The position numbers and the translations under genes are program-made. The notes beneath the pieces were generated by a model. It was given only the letters and a program-made list of their open reading frames with translations. It did no database searches and was not told where the DNA came from. Positions 45,380 to 56,691 of a stretch of DNA of 56,691 bases are shown here, piece after piece (positions within the stretch are counted from its first letter, which is position 1; each line of letters opens with the position of its first letter). Origin of the DNA: Gnetum montanum (lineage: Eukaryota; Streptophyta; Gnetopsida; Gnetales; Gnetaceae); NCBI GenBank assembly GCA_015680685.1, contig MNCI01000117.1, positions 8,661 to 65,351 on the forward strand, read 5' to 3'.

Positions 45380-47690
45380 GTTAGGAATCTATGAAGGGAA
45401 AAGGATTTAATGATTCCCCATTCCTACTATAACAAAAAGATGGTGGAGAGCCCTTCTTTGAGGGTTTTTCATTAATGAAATTCCTCTCTTTGACTTTGGT
45501 GAAGGAGGTCAAAACCAGAACTTGTAATCCATAATTCACAATCCTAGTTCTAGTAAGAATGGATCCAATGATAAAGAAGGATTTAAAGAGGCAAGTCAAG
45601 GCAAGGATGTAGATAAGAAACAAGATTGTAATCATGGTTTCGATCATTGAAGGGGTGGTATTAGGCATCATGATGATGCTAGCCCTCCTTCCTCTTCACC
45701 TTCATCATCATCCTNCGAAGGGGTGGTATCAGGCACCATGATGATGCTAGCCCTCCTTCCTCTTCACCTTCATCATCATCCTCTTCTTCTTTTGGCTCTA
45801 ATAATAACTGTAGAGGGCACAACCATGATGAAGGTGATTGATAGGACCGAAATGATTGAAGGGACCATCAGGCAAGGAAAAATCATGGGCACAAGAGTTC
45901 AAGAGAGATATGATGCCATGAACGAAGGGGTAGTAGAGGGCATCATAGGCACCAAAATCAAGATCTCAATGAGCCTTTGCTTACTACCTGGAGTATGCTA
46001 AACATTGTAGAGGTAGTATGAATTCCAATAAGGCATGTAAAGGATAGTTAGATCAAAAGACTAGATATGAACAATATCCCTAGGTTCGAAGGGAGATATA
46101 ACTTAGATTTGCAAAATCATCTCCAAGCTTTCCAAGATGCATGTGTCTTACAAAACATAGAGAATGAATGAAAATTTTTTTAAGTTGTTCCCACATACAC
46201 TCATTAAGGAAGAAAAAAACTGGTACTAGTCCTTAGAACTAGAATCTATCAAATCATGGAATACAATGCTTGAATTATTTAATGATAAATATCAAACATA
46301 CTCTAGAGTGTCCAAGTTAAGAAGGCAAATCCAAAGATGGAAATAAGAAACACCTGAACCCTTGGATGCTACCATTAGTCGATATTGTTCCTTAATGCAT
46401 ATATTTCCTAGCCATGGTTATTCTCAACTAGATCAACTTCACCACATTGTAGATGGGCTTCAATCTAAAATGAGAAGAACCCTTGGTGTCTATGCCCAAG
46501 GACAACTATTAGAGTTAAGCACTCATTAGATCCAAATATTGATTGAGTAGGTAGCTAAAGAGGAAGGTAAATCATGAAAATAAGAAAGTGCAAAAGAATA
46601 TAATTACGATTCTTCCATTCAAAAGAAGAAGGTTCAATTTTGTGATAGTGAGGAAGAACTAGCACTTGATGAGGTGATGAATAGGAAAGCCTTGTCACTT
46701 CAAAAATTTCAATCCAAAATTATGTCCAAGGTTGATCATTTATGGAACTCCATGGATAGCAAATTTCAAGTTATCCTAAAAATTACTGAAGAGTCCAAAG
46801 AACAAGGTACTGATCATGAGTGTAGGAGGCACAAGGAAGTTGAATGTGTTTATCAAAAAGATAAGGACAAGATTTCTGTAATAGAAGGAGTTGTGAAAAG
46901 TGAATTAGGTGATGATGGTGGATGTGTTGTCTACTAGTATAGACATATTAAAGGATGTTACCCCATAGTGTCACATGTATAGGAGTTTGGGATGTATGCT
47001 TTGAATCCATGACTAATACAAAGGCAAGCATTTAGAAGATTAAATTATTGTCAAGGTAACTCTAGGTAGTTCCACTAGCAACAACACTATTATCCAAGTG
47101 GAACTCCAATGCAACCATATGAGCAATATCAATAGTGGCAGCAACCATAGTCATGGATGCTGGCACCACCAAGGTAGCAATACCCTTATAGACAACCTGA
47201 GCCATATGGGTATTACATTTAGCAATTCCTATCTACATGTGACTCCTATAGTCACATTTCTACTTTTTAATCTCACTACCACTCTTTTGATTATTATCAA
47301 ACTCATTCTCCACATGCAAGAAGGGATACCACCTTTTACCCTTATCCTCCTCCTATTCTTGCACATCTTTCTCCTCCAACTGCGTAGCTACCACCTACTC
47401 CACCTATGTAGGATGAACTCTTAGCTTAATCGCAACAATACAATGCTACCAAGGTTGTTAATCTATAATTGGTTCATCAACCAAATGGTTCAGATACTCA
47501 ACCAAAGAAAATACCTTTCTTTCAACCATGTAGTCCACCTAAGCCCTCAAATACACTTACAATTGACAACCCTATTCATTCATCTTCTTCTATAAAAAAT
47601 TCTTTGAAGTCCCCTTTAGATCAAACATTTCCTAGGATCCATACTAGAATGCTTACTCATGCCGTATTTGATTAGATTCATGCTAGAAAC
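45380..47690 (+). pseudogene. Element B gag (degenerate)
   Basis: The start is not clear. The gag core at 46082-46170 reads RFEGRYNLDLQNHLQAFQDA then CVLQNIENE, closely matching A and E. Helical text at 46674-46937 (MNRKALSLQKFQSKIMSKVD, KVECVYQKD-like) corresponds to the region before the zinc knuckle. The knuckle itself (GCVVY*YRHIKGCYPIV, about 46918-46965) has lost one cysteine. A Pro/Ser/His-rich C-terminal part follows up to the protease. The 5' part contains an N and a 68-bp duplication at 45649-45782. Confidence 0.75.
45649..45782. repeat. 68-bp direct duplication with an N at the junction
   Basis: The 66-bp segment at 45649-45714 recurs at 45717-45782 with two T/C differences, and a single N sits at 45715. 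This looks like two overlapping contig ends joined without collapsing, rather than biology. Confidence 0.8.
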
Positions 47691-49173
47691 CTTTCTAATA
47701 ATTTAGTAGATCCTAGAAGTCCTTTGATATATTTGCAAATTGCTATGAATGAACCATGCAAAGCTCTTCTTGACTTAGGTTTTGGTGTCAATCTAATTTC
47801 TCATGAGATGTATACTACTTGGAGCCTACCTCCTTTAAAGAAGAGCAATATCAAATTAGAATTGAAAACCAATCCATCACTATTCCATTGGAACTAGTAG
47901 AATACATTATGACACCAAATAGGCAACCATAGAGTCGATTGAATCCAAAACTGAAGCATATCATCAAAGAGGAAATTGAATAACTTCTCAAGGTAGGGTT
48001 CATTTATTTTATTGTGGATAGTGAGTGGGTTAGTCCACTCATGACTATGCCAATGATAGTTGGTAAGTGGTAGGTCTGCATCAATTTTTGGCTGCTAAAT
48101 ATGGCAACATTCAAGGATCATTTTTCATTATCATTTGTTGATCGACTATGAGACACAATATTTGGGAATTGCTACTATAGTTTCTTGGATGGTTATAGTG
48201 ACTATAACCAAATCTAGATCATGCTAGAAGACCAGGCCAAGGCAACATTCATGAATCCTTGGGGAAATTTTTCATATTGCAAGATGCCTTTTGGTCTATG
48301 TAATGCCCCTAATACATTTCAATGCTTGATTCTAAGCATTTTTTAATAGCAAATTAGTAGCAGTATGGAAGTCTTCATGGATGAATTTTCCACCTATGGA
48401 GTTACATTGGAGCAAGCCCTGGACTTCCTTGAGAAAGTGCTAAAAAGATGTGTTGAGACAAACCTCAGGCTCAATTGGTAAAAGATTCATCTAATGGTTT
48501 AAGAAAGCATTGTGTTGGGGCACAAAATATCACAAGTAGAAATTGAGGTTGGCCCCAAGAAAATAAGGGTCATCCAAGGAATAACCCACCAACCAAAAAA
48601 TATCAAAGATGCTCAATCATTCCTTGGACATATTGGCTACTAGTAGCAATCCATCAAGAATTTATCTAAGATTGAAAAACCATTGGTGGAGTTGACAAAG
48701 AAAGATGCTCCATTTTCCTAGACCATGAAATGTAAACAAGCATTCCAACAACTGAAAGAGAAACTTGTAGAACTTCCAATCCTATAACCACCTAACTGGT
48801 CCAAATCATTTCATGTTATGATGGATGCATCAAATTACACCTTGGAAGCTATTCTTACATAGATGGATGACAAGAAACATCCATATTACATCCACTACAC
48901 TAACCTAAGCATTGTGGATGCACAACTAAGCTACATCATCACAGAAAAAGAATTGATGGTAGTGGTGTTTGCTTTAGAAAATTCTAGGCATTATGTGCTT
49001 GTATACAAAGTGTTTGTGCACATAGACCATAGTGTCATTCGCTTCCTGATGAACAAGCCAATGGTGAGCCCCCGTGTCATACAGTGGCTGCTGATCTTGT
49101 AGGAATTCCATCTTATGATGGTAAATCAAAAAGGCACTGAGAATGTGATCACTAATCACTTGTCTCAATTATA
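47691..49173 (+). pseudogene. Element B protease, reverse transcriptase and RNase H (Athila lineage)
   Basis: The protease remnant is at 47750-47820 (EPCKALLDLGFGVNLISHEM; the usual DLGAS triad reads DLGFG). RT: NPKLKHIIKEEIE, DSEWVSPLMTMPMIVGKW, ATFKDHFSLSFVDRL, YSFLDGYSDYNQI, MPFGLCNAPNTFQC, SMEVFMDEFSTYG (YMDD-type box reads FMDE) and IVLGHKIS. RNase H: FHVMMDASNYTLEAILT, the open frame YIITEKELMVVVFALE (48863-49102), FVHIDHSVIRFLMNK and ENVITNHLSQL at the end. GLCNAP and FLDGYSxYNQI are typical of Athila. In-frame stops are scattered through it. Confidence 0.9.
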
Positions 49174-49319
49174 ATGGAATAATAAAGAGGAAGAAATCCC
49201 ACTATCTAATATGTTTTCTAACAAAATCCTATTTGATGGGGCTATAACTAAATAATTTCCCAATGAGCCTAATTGGTATGATGGCATTCTCACCTATCTT
49301 TTCACCTAAGAGATGCCAC

Positions 49320-50415
49320 AAGGGTTGGACCTCTGAAAGAAAAAATAGTTTCTTCACTAGATAAAATGCTTTATGGATATCAATGGACATCTCTACAATG
49401 TGTGCATCAATGGTTTGGTTCGATGGTGTGTCTCTAATGCTAATCAACTGCATGTTGTCCAACATGCTCATGAAGGTGCTTGTGAAGGCCACTATGTTAG
49501 GAGATGCACAACCATTAAGATCTTAATGGTAGAGTACTATTAGACAAAAATATTTAGGGATTCTCATTAATGTGTGTACTCTTATAAATGATGCCAATGA
49601 GATGGTGGAATGATTACTTAAATGAATGAACCTCAACAATGGATTCAACCACTAGAACCCTTCAACATTTGAGGTATTAACTTCATGGATTCCATCATGT
49701 CCATGTTAAATGGAAAGGCATACATCATAGTTGCTATTGACTATTGTACAAAATGGGTAGAAGTAATGGCCATCATTCACTATACATCTTCTACTACTAC
49801 TCATTTTTACAACAAAATTTTGTAAATAGGTTTGGTGTGCCACATGCATTAATTTCTAATAATGGAACTTACTTTATAGGCACTACTTTTTAGAAGCTTA
49901 TGTAATGCCTTGGGGTTGACCATATACTCACAAAACCCTACTACCCAAGCCAATGGTGAAGCTGAGGCTACCAATAGGAAAATCATGAGGATTCTAACAA
50001 GAACTATTAGCAACTATTGGAAAGACTGAAGCATGAAACTCAACAATGCCCTTTCGGCTTACTGCTCAACATGGAAACTTCCTATAGGCTACTCTCCCTA
50101 TGAGATTTTGTATAGAAAATTACCAATACTTGCTATTCAATCTAAGCTTCATACACTATCAATAGCCTATGACCTCAACCTTGACTTAAGTCTAGCATAA
50201 AAAGAAAGATTGATGAATCTTAGCTTGCTAGATGAAAATCGATTGGTGGCCCTAGCATCTAACGAGTTGCAGAAGGCATACAAAAAAAAAAAAAGCACCA
50301 TGAACTTAAAATTAGGAAAGTCAAATTTTAATAGAGAGATAAGGTTCTCTAATAGAACCCCACACACATACCTTAATGAACTAATTTTCAAACATTGTGG
50401 GAAGGACCTTATATA
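49320..50415 (+). pseudogene. Element B integrase
   Basis: The zinc-binding end is eroded. The core reads INFMDSIMSMLNGKAYIIVA then IDYCTKWVEVMAI (about 49675-49770), with the first catalytic Asp context kept, and QANGEAEATNRKIMRILTRT (near 49950) carrying the Glu. PIGYSPYEILYRKLP follows. The C-terminal part is an open frame, MNLSLLDENRLVALASNELQ (50210-50416). Stops and frameshifts are present. Confidence 0.8.
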
Positions 50416-52602
50416 ATTTATGAAACGTTTGCTTCGGGGGCCATGATGATCTACAAACCTAAGAGCCTAGACAAGAAATAGCTGGTCAACATACAACAAG
50501 TCAAACCTTTCCATGATCATAAGCTAGAAAATACAAAAAATTCCTCATCAGATGGACAACCATGCTCCATATTTTGAATCTCCTCCTTTCAACTCAATTA
50601 TGGGGGAGATGGCCATTCATGCTAACTATATAAGTGGCTTCTCAATTTTTCACCATTTTTGTTTCACACATTTTTGTTTTGTAACTTTTTATTTTACACA
50701 TTCTTTATTTTACATCTTCTTGTTTTCATGTTATTAACCTTTCTATTTTTTTTACAACATCATTAGTACCTTTGTTGTTTCTTGAATATTTTACACTTTC
50801 TTTTATATTTTCTTTTATATACGTATGATTTTGTAACTTCTTGTTAATAAGTTCCAAGCATAGTTGTAATTCATTGTTTTATGGTGGTATGTACTATGTT
50901 ATTATTTGATTGTTTGGTGTCTAGATTCTAGCTTTTAATTTTGTTACTAAAAATGAGGACATGATTTCTTTTCATGCAATAGGTAGTGAGTCCACAATAT
51001 CCACCCATCCACAAAATCTATGGTTTTTCTTGTTCTAAAAATGTGTAGTCCCTTTTTCATTAACAAAACTATAACAAATTTGTGACTTTTTTTATTTCTA
51101 GAATTAGAAAGAATTCAAAGGTTTGAACAAGGTGTGACTTCAAAGGGATTCAATATTCTTTGTGCTTTTCTACTTGCTTAGGTGCATGTGTGTTTTCATG
51201 GGTTTCTTATTGCTTCATGTTGACCAATAAAGGAAGTTGAATATGCCTTTGCATGGTGTGGTTCTCATAAAAAATGATGGAAACTCAAAGCACACCCCTT
51301 AGACATAATAAAAAAATAAGTCTTTGCATGGTGTGGTTTCCAGTTCTGAAAAAAGAAAAAAAAACTAATGGAAATTCAAAGCACACCCCTTACACAAAAT
51401 AAATAGGCTACAAGCACTGGTTATGGGGCTAGAAAGACATGTTACCCATGCCTGAAGATCCCCTCTAACTAAGTTCCTTCTTCACTTCCTACTTTTCTTT
51501 TCTTATCTGATAAGGAATGGTGGTTGTTCTATGGAAGCACTCTTGTGTCTCAAGGGGCTGGATTGGTCTTAGAATGATGATGTAAAGTCACTGAATGTGG
51601 TTGGTTTTGGTTTGGACTAAGAATGAATCTTATCATGTCACTTAACCATAAAATTCATAAGGGAATTTATGTAACCTTAATCAAGAACTCCATTTCACAC
51701 TCTCTCATCCATTTATGCTTTCCATGTTTCACCTCATTACTAGTTTCATGTTTTTTTTTTATGTCATGTGTTGAAATTCTTAGGTAGTTTCTTTTGGGTT
51801 TTTGTACTTAACATTCCATAATCATTAATCATCCACAAGGCCCATAGACTCCTCAATTTGATGTTATGCAAGGGAAATAAAAGGACTATTCCTACTTTGG
51901 GAAGGACCCACTTGCATATTTTTTTTGGCTTATTTAAGTTCTTTATCCTTAGACACTCTTACAATCAAGTCCTTTTTTTATCTCATCAATGACATCCAAT
52001 TGTGTGAATCTTCACAATGTTTTTTAGTGAAACCTTTTATTGTTACTATTGTGAATTCTTACACCCTCTTCAAGAATTTCATCTTGATTAAAATTTTTCA
52101 AATTTAATGAACCACTTCTTTATTTTACCCTATTTGTCAATCTTCTCACTAACACTACTAAAGGAATTAATCTACCACAATTACAACCTAGCTGAGTGTA
52201 ACCACTGGTGAGACAAGGTACTTAACAACTATGTGTTACACATTACATACTAATACATGACTTTTTTGTGACTACAGTGGAAAGCATGGACTGGAAGCGG
52301 GACTATCTTCACCAAGAATGATGTAGTAGTACCACACAACATGGACTGTTCATTATAATCGGATCTTCTCTCTCACTCTTTAGCTACCAAGAGGTGATGG
52401 ATGTTAGTTTTATTTAGGGTGTTCACTTCTCTTCTCATGAATATCCAATTTTGTAAAGATTGTAACTCCATACACTTGGGCACTTAGAGTTTGTTTGTTC
52501 CATTTAAGTAAGTTTGTATGTTAGTCAATAATCACATACCTTTCCAATATTTTGTAAGGAACTTGTTTCTCCTCTTCTTCACTCGAGGATGAGTTTTCAT
52601 TT
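50416..52602 (+). other. Element B 3' noncoding region
   Basis: A long stretch between integrase and 3' LTR, where some Athila elements have an env-like ORF. Only short frames are open (50552-50737 and 51925-52107, both hydrophobic and without motifs). No env-like protein is recognised. Confidence 0.6.
51246..51404. repeat. Imperfect tandem repeat in the element B 3' region
   Basis: The block CTTTGCATGGTGTGGTT ... CAAAGCACACCCCTTA occurs at about 51247-51303 and 51322-51393. The second copy is lengthened by an A-rich insert. Confidence 0.8.
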
Positions 52603-52615
52603 AGTTGTGGAGGTA
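52603..52615 (+). other. Polypurine tract of element B
   Basis: AGTTGTGGAGGTA directly precedes the 3' LTR, like TTGTGGGGATA in element E. Confidence 0.75.
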
Positions 52616-53493
52616 TGATGAGTCATAATTTGACCAGCTCTAATATCAGATATCCAATATCAAAGCCTTGATATCGAATACCTAATATCGAAGCCCATGA
52701 TGTGTTATCGAATATCCAATATCATAGGGTATATGCTGGCCTATAAATATAGTGCTTAGGCTCATGATTTTCATAAGTTTTTAGTTGAATTTTTCATAGT
52801 CTTTTGCATAGATTAGCAAAGCTCTTGTAGTTTATTTTATCTAGAGTTAGAATATTTTTGAGTGCCCACAGTAGGAGTTTGAGTGTGTACGAATCTTTTT
52901 TCGAACACTAATGTACTTGAGCACAACAGTGTGATGGGAATAAAAATGAATGCTTTTGATCATTCTTGTAGCACTGAAAATAAATTAACGTTTCCTTGAT
53001 GCATTTAATATTCATGTACGTAACTTTAATGCACTTTAATTAAGTAATAAATTTTCATCTATTAATGAACACAATCAAAACCACCTCAAGTATATGTGTA
53101 GCACTTGGTAACTTAGAAATGTTTAATGTTTGGTAACCTAGTAGGGCTATATGTGTTTAGGATGTGTCTAGAAAAGTGGGATGGGTATCTATGTTAGGCT
53201 AGCTAGGTAGTAGATTAATTAGATCTTAAATTACTTTACCTTTCATTCTTGTTATAGAAGATTAAACTTATAAAATATAAAATGATAAAAATCACATCCC
53301 TCGGTTGCACTTAACCATATACTTGTACTTCAGAAGTGGAATTGAGAAGACAATGAACATTCTCAATTCCCATTTCACTTCCTAGAGGAACTAGTACACT
53401 AAAGAACTATAGGTCCATGGAATTCAACCAGGTCATGCATGAACACCTTAGTGATGCATATGGTTAGGTGTAGGGGTATCTCATTGCTCATCA
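52616..53493 (+). mobile_element. Element B 3' LTR
   Basis: An 878-bp LTR. Its U3 (52640-52735) holds about seven AATATC/GATATC words such as CGAATATCCAATATC. TATA (CTATAAATATAG) is at about 52741. It ends TGCTCATCA, followed by ACATG. Confidence 0.92.
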
Positions 53494-53498
53494 ACATG

Positions 53499-55518
53499 TA
53501 TGTTTATGTATATATTTATTTAGATTAGTTTTATTTATTTTTATTAGAGGTTTTGGATTATATTTTAGTATTATGGATTTTATGATATCTTCTATTTTAA
53601 TTTTTTTGACATGTGTGTGAGTTACATGAGTGGGAGAGGAAGTTATGTTTGAGATGGAAATTTTTTTATATTAGTTTTTTAATTTATGTTAGTTTGGGCA
53701 ATTGGCATTTTCTTCCATTTCATGATTTTACTTAGTCAATGTTCATTAAAATTTCCATCAATCATTTTCTTCACACACTTTGACAATTTAGAGGAGGAGT
53801 TGTGGAAGATTAAAACTGTGATGGTATTGGTGGATTGTAGATTGGTTGCATGAACTACTTGGATGTTTATGATTTTATATTCTCTCTTTTACTTTTTCAT
53901 CATTTATATTTAGAGGTAAGTTACCTTGATTTCTTCTCCATTTATCATTATAGAATTTTATGTAAATGCATGGGATAGGTATTGTTTATTTTTCTATATA
54001 TATATATATATATGATGTTGTTTGTGGGCTAGTAGGTATTACTTTAAATTCATAGAATAATGTTTTGATAGATTTTTTATGTTGAGTTTATGGTTATTGC
54101 ATTTGTTGTTTCATCATTTTTGGACATGGATTTTATGAGATCTTTTTCAAGTTTCTACGATATTGTACTTTTTCATTCATGAACTTGGTTGTTTTCAATT
54201 GAATGATAGAACTACTATAATTTTTCTTGTGTAGAAGTGATTTTGAACCTATAAAGAGAGATAAATATGTGATTTTCTTTTCTATGATGGTTGGATTGAA
54301 GTATTAGGAATTTTCATTCATTTTGATATTTTATTTAGATTCATTTTTTCCCCATGATGATATTTTCATGCTCAATGTGATTTCTTGGTTGTACATCGAT
54401 CTTGTTAAAATTCCTATTTTCATTACTAATTGTGATATTGAAAAATAGAATTAATATTTAGTGTAATGAGTTTTTTAGCCTTGTAGTTATGTTAATTCTA
54501 ATTTTTCACTCATCAATTCAGTTTTAGGATTATCCTTGTTCCTTGTTGATTCTTGTTCTAGAGTTGTTAAGCTCTTACCTATGGTTTACCTACTCATTGT
54601 CATCATTTTAGAGTTTTCTTTGCCATCTCATGGTGTTTTCCTACCTAAGTAAGATGTCCTTGACCTCTACAAGACATTTTTCCTATGAGCCAACGAACCT
54701 AGCAAGATGTCTTTACCCTAGCAAAGATTTCTTCACTATAGTAGAGAAGTCTTCACCAATCCAAAGACATCTCAATCAAGATAGAAATGTGTCCTAGTCA
54801 TTAGAGATATCCTACCTCCTCTAGAGAAATATTTCCTAAGATGTCTCTAGATTGTTAGAGATGTATTCCAAATTTTCTAAACATTTTCTCCTACCTCCAC
54901 ATGTCTTCAAAATTCCAAGAGATCTCTCCTACAAGCTTACCTCTATCATATTCTTGGATTTTGCTAATTTTGGTTCATTCTTTTTAAATTAAAACTTAAT
55001 CTACTTGGTCTATAAGATTTTCAAAAACCTATTGAATCTCCTTATTTTTTGTATTAACATTGTTCTCTTTTGATCTTTAATTATTGATCATTTTTTGTAG
55101 CTTGGATGATTGTTTATTGGCTTGGATGTTGATCAATTGTGATCTTTTCCCTTCGATCATCTTGGATTTCCACCTTGAACATTTGTTAATATTTCTAAAT
55201 CTTTATTGGAAGCATTATTCCTTGTAAATATTGACAATTATCTCATTAGGTCTCAAGTTTGATATCCCATCTCATTCTTTTGATAATTCATGGTATAATT
55301 GTTGACTCATATGTGAGCTTGGATATTGGTAGCTTTAGTATTTCCATTATTGTGAAACTATCGAATTATGGGAAGTTATGATCATGTTTTATTTTCTTGA
55401 AATTTATTGGCATCTTGGGATTATGGATAACATTTATTTCAATTTAGAGATTTTGATATTATGTATTAGCATTTCAGCATTTGTATTAGATATTACTTCT
55501 CTTTTCCTAGTTTATGAA
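53499..55518 (+). mobile_element. Element C 3' LTR, second part
   Basis: Continues the LTR interrupted at 44077 and aligns with about 511-2530. A TA microsatellite lies at 53995-54013. It is broken at 55518 by the next LTR, so its last about 300 bp are not seen. Confidence 0.85.
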
Positions 55519-56650
55519 TGATGAGTGGCGAGGTACCCCTACACTCAACCATACGAAACGAGCGTAGCACGCATGATCCGGTTGAACTTTGCGGACTAAA
55601 TGCCTAAACGCCCCATGGAACACTTGGGGTTAATCATTTGTTGTCTTCCCAGACTTACTTGTTGTTGTCACGGTGTATGGTTAAGTAAGTCCAAGGTATA
55701 TGATTTTTTTGGTCTTTTCAGGTTTATCTCCTATGCTAAAAGGTGAAGGGTTCAGAAAGCTAACTAACTCTAACTAAGGGCCTAAGTCTATATTAACTAG
55801 CGTTAGCATCTGTTCCCACTTACCGTACACACCCTGAACTGGTGCAACTGTGGCTACCAAACGCTAATCGTTACTGGGATCACCACACGTAACGCACGTG
55901 CTCGAAGTGGTCATACTAAGGCACTTAACTAGCCTAAGTGTGATAAGCAGCTGATTCCTTGACTAGCTGTACACACTCGTAGGTGCTCCTAGCCAAGTCG
56001 TACTTACCCCATGTTCTAGGAGTGAAGGGTGAGAGAACCTAACTAGCCTAAGTGCGATGAGAAACCGATTCCTTGACTAGTCGTACACACTGGGACTACC
56101 ACTGGGATTACCAAGTGTAGATCCTAGAATATGCTACTGGGTTACCAAGTAGTCACAATGCTCGTAATCAAGTCGTACTCATATCGCATGCGACGAGCAG
56201 CCGATTCCTCGATTAGCTGTACACATCCTTAGATGCTCGTAATCAAGTTGTACTTGTACCGCATTCTAGGAAAGCAATAATTAACAATAATTAAAATCCT
56301 ATCCATGCACTGCAAGGTTTATCCAATCAAGTTCATCTTTATTGCCATACACAACTTGTGTTCAGGTACAATGTTGCTCAAATAAAGAGTCGTTCACTCT
56401 AGGACTCCTACTGTGGGCACATGGGAAATTAATCTAACTCTGGAGTGATCAAACTGCCAGAGTTTCACTACTTCTATCTAGGATGGAAAATGAGGGGAGT
56501 GCTACCTCTTATTTATAGATTTGGTGGCGGACAGTGATATCGTATACGCGATATCGCAGGGGATGATGCGATATTGCGTACGCGATATCGCATGGGATGC
56601 GACATCGCGGTAGCTATGATATCACGGCTTGTGCATATCGTGTCTCATCA
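55519..56650 (-). mobile_element. Element G LTR (minus), 3' LTR of an element leaving the window
   Basis: An 1132-bp LTR. In the minus sense it starts TGATGAGACACGATATG and ends at the shared terminus at 55519. The presumed target site is ATGAA (55514-55518). The polypurine tract lies on its right side, so this is the 3' LTR and the body lies to the right. It has GATATC palindromes at 56530-56645. Confidence 0.88.
55925..56230. repeat. Internal triplication within the element G LTR
   Basis: A block around GCTGATTCCTTGACTAGCTG and its variants occurs three times, at 55925-55980, 56041-56090 and 56187-56226. Other LTRs of the family have one copy. This explains the longer LTR. Confidence 0.75.
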
Positions 56651-56664
56651 TACCCCCATCACTG
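56651..56664 (-). other. Polypurine tract of element G
   Basis: Minus strand reads CAGTGATGGGGGTA just before the LTR. Confidence 0.75.
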
Positions 56665-56691
56665 AATGAAAACTCATCCTCGAGTTCCTTA

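Larger units (their letters stand above)
44078..53493 (+). mobile_element. Element B: complete Athila-like retrotransposon with pol, TSD ACATG
   Basis: LTRs at 44078-44889 and 52616-53493 are flanked by perfect ACATG copies (44073-44077 and 53494-53498). It carries a tRNA-Asp-type primer site, gag, protease, RT, RNase H, integrase and a polypurine tract in order. It shares LTR ends and gag with elements A and E, and is the only member here with pol. Stops and frameshifts mean this copy is dead. Confidence 0.93.

Noticed and set aside
50552-52107. Possible env-like ORF of element B
   Set aside because: Only short hydrophobic frames are open, without conserved motifs or length comparable to Athila env-like ORFs.
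358-55518. Reading the two 2-kb repeats at the window ends as a recent segmental duplication
   Set aside because: They flank chromovirus gag, RT and INT in correct order and one is followed by a primer site, so LTRs of one element explain them better.
1-56691. tRNA, rRNA, CRISPR or bacterial-type operon signals
   Set aside because: None seen; the content is eukaryotic repeat DNA.

Overview
This is a nuclear plant sequence. It is AT-rich and made mostly of decayed LTR retrotransposons with plant-lineage Ty3/gypsy domains. It also holds part of an intron-containing plant RAD23 gene and a relic that looks like a caulimovirid movement protein. Large, old, nested elements and heavy C-to-T decay would suit a gymnosperm or another large-genome plant, but the species cannot be fixed from sequence alone. 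No prokaryotic operon, rRNA, tRNA or CRISPR array was seen.

The layout is a nested set, rebuilt from LTR ends, target-site duplications (TSDs) and reading frames that rejoin when an insert is removed. Element C is the outer, oldest frame. It is a Del/Tekay-like chromovirus on the + strand, with 5' LTR about 358-2845, gag-PR-RT-RH 2896-5632, RH-INT 42873-43921, and 3' LTR 43922-44077 plus 53499-55518. Element D is a Tat-lineage element on the + strand at 5633-42872, inserted in the RNase H region of C (TSD AGGAG/AGGAT). D itself was hit by solo LTR 1 (10085-10955, TSD CCTAG), element A (11176-18383, minus), a block carrying RAD23 exons and the viral-like relic (roughly 21.3-28.2 kb, minus), element E (29932-38260, minus, TSD ACTAA) and solo LTR 2 (39679-40549). 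Element B is an Athila-like element with pol on the + strand at 44078-53493 (TSD ACATG), inserted in the 3' LTR of C. A further LTR, element G (55519-56650, minus), interrupts the same LTR and runs off the window.

A, E, B, G and both solo LTRs share one LTR terminus; A, E and B also share a tRNA-Asp-type primer binding site, and their gags are related. B carries pol. A and E carry no recognisable pol; after gag they have a second ORF spanning exactly 2778 bp in both copies, with coiled coils. They look like a non-autonomous family with its own conserved protein, probably mobilised by B-like partners. A polypurine-tract-like motif lies between gag and this ORF in both copies, and E also has a U3-like promoter module there.

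The only clear host gene is a minus-strand RAD23 fragment (23924-25274): UBL, Ala/Pro linker and the start of UBA1, with introns. It is cut off where the viral-like relic begins. No element in the window looks intact: nearly every ORF has in-frame stops and frameshifts.
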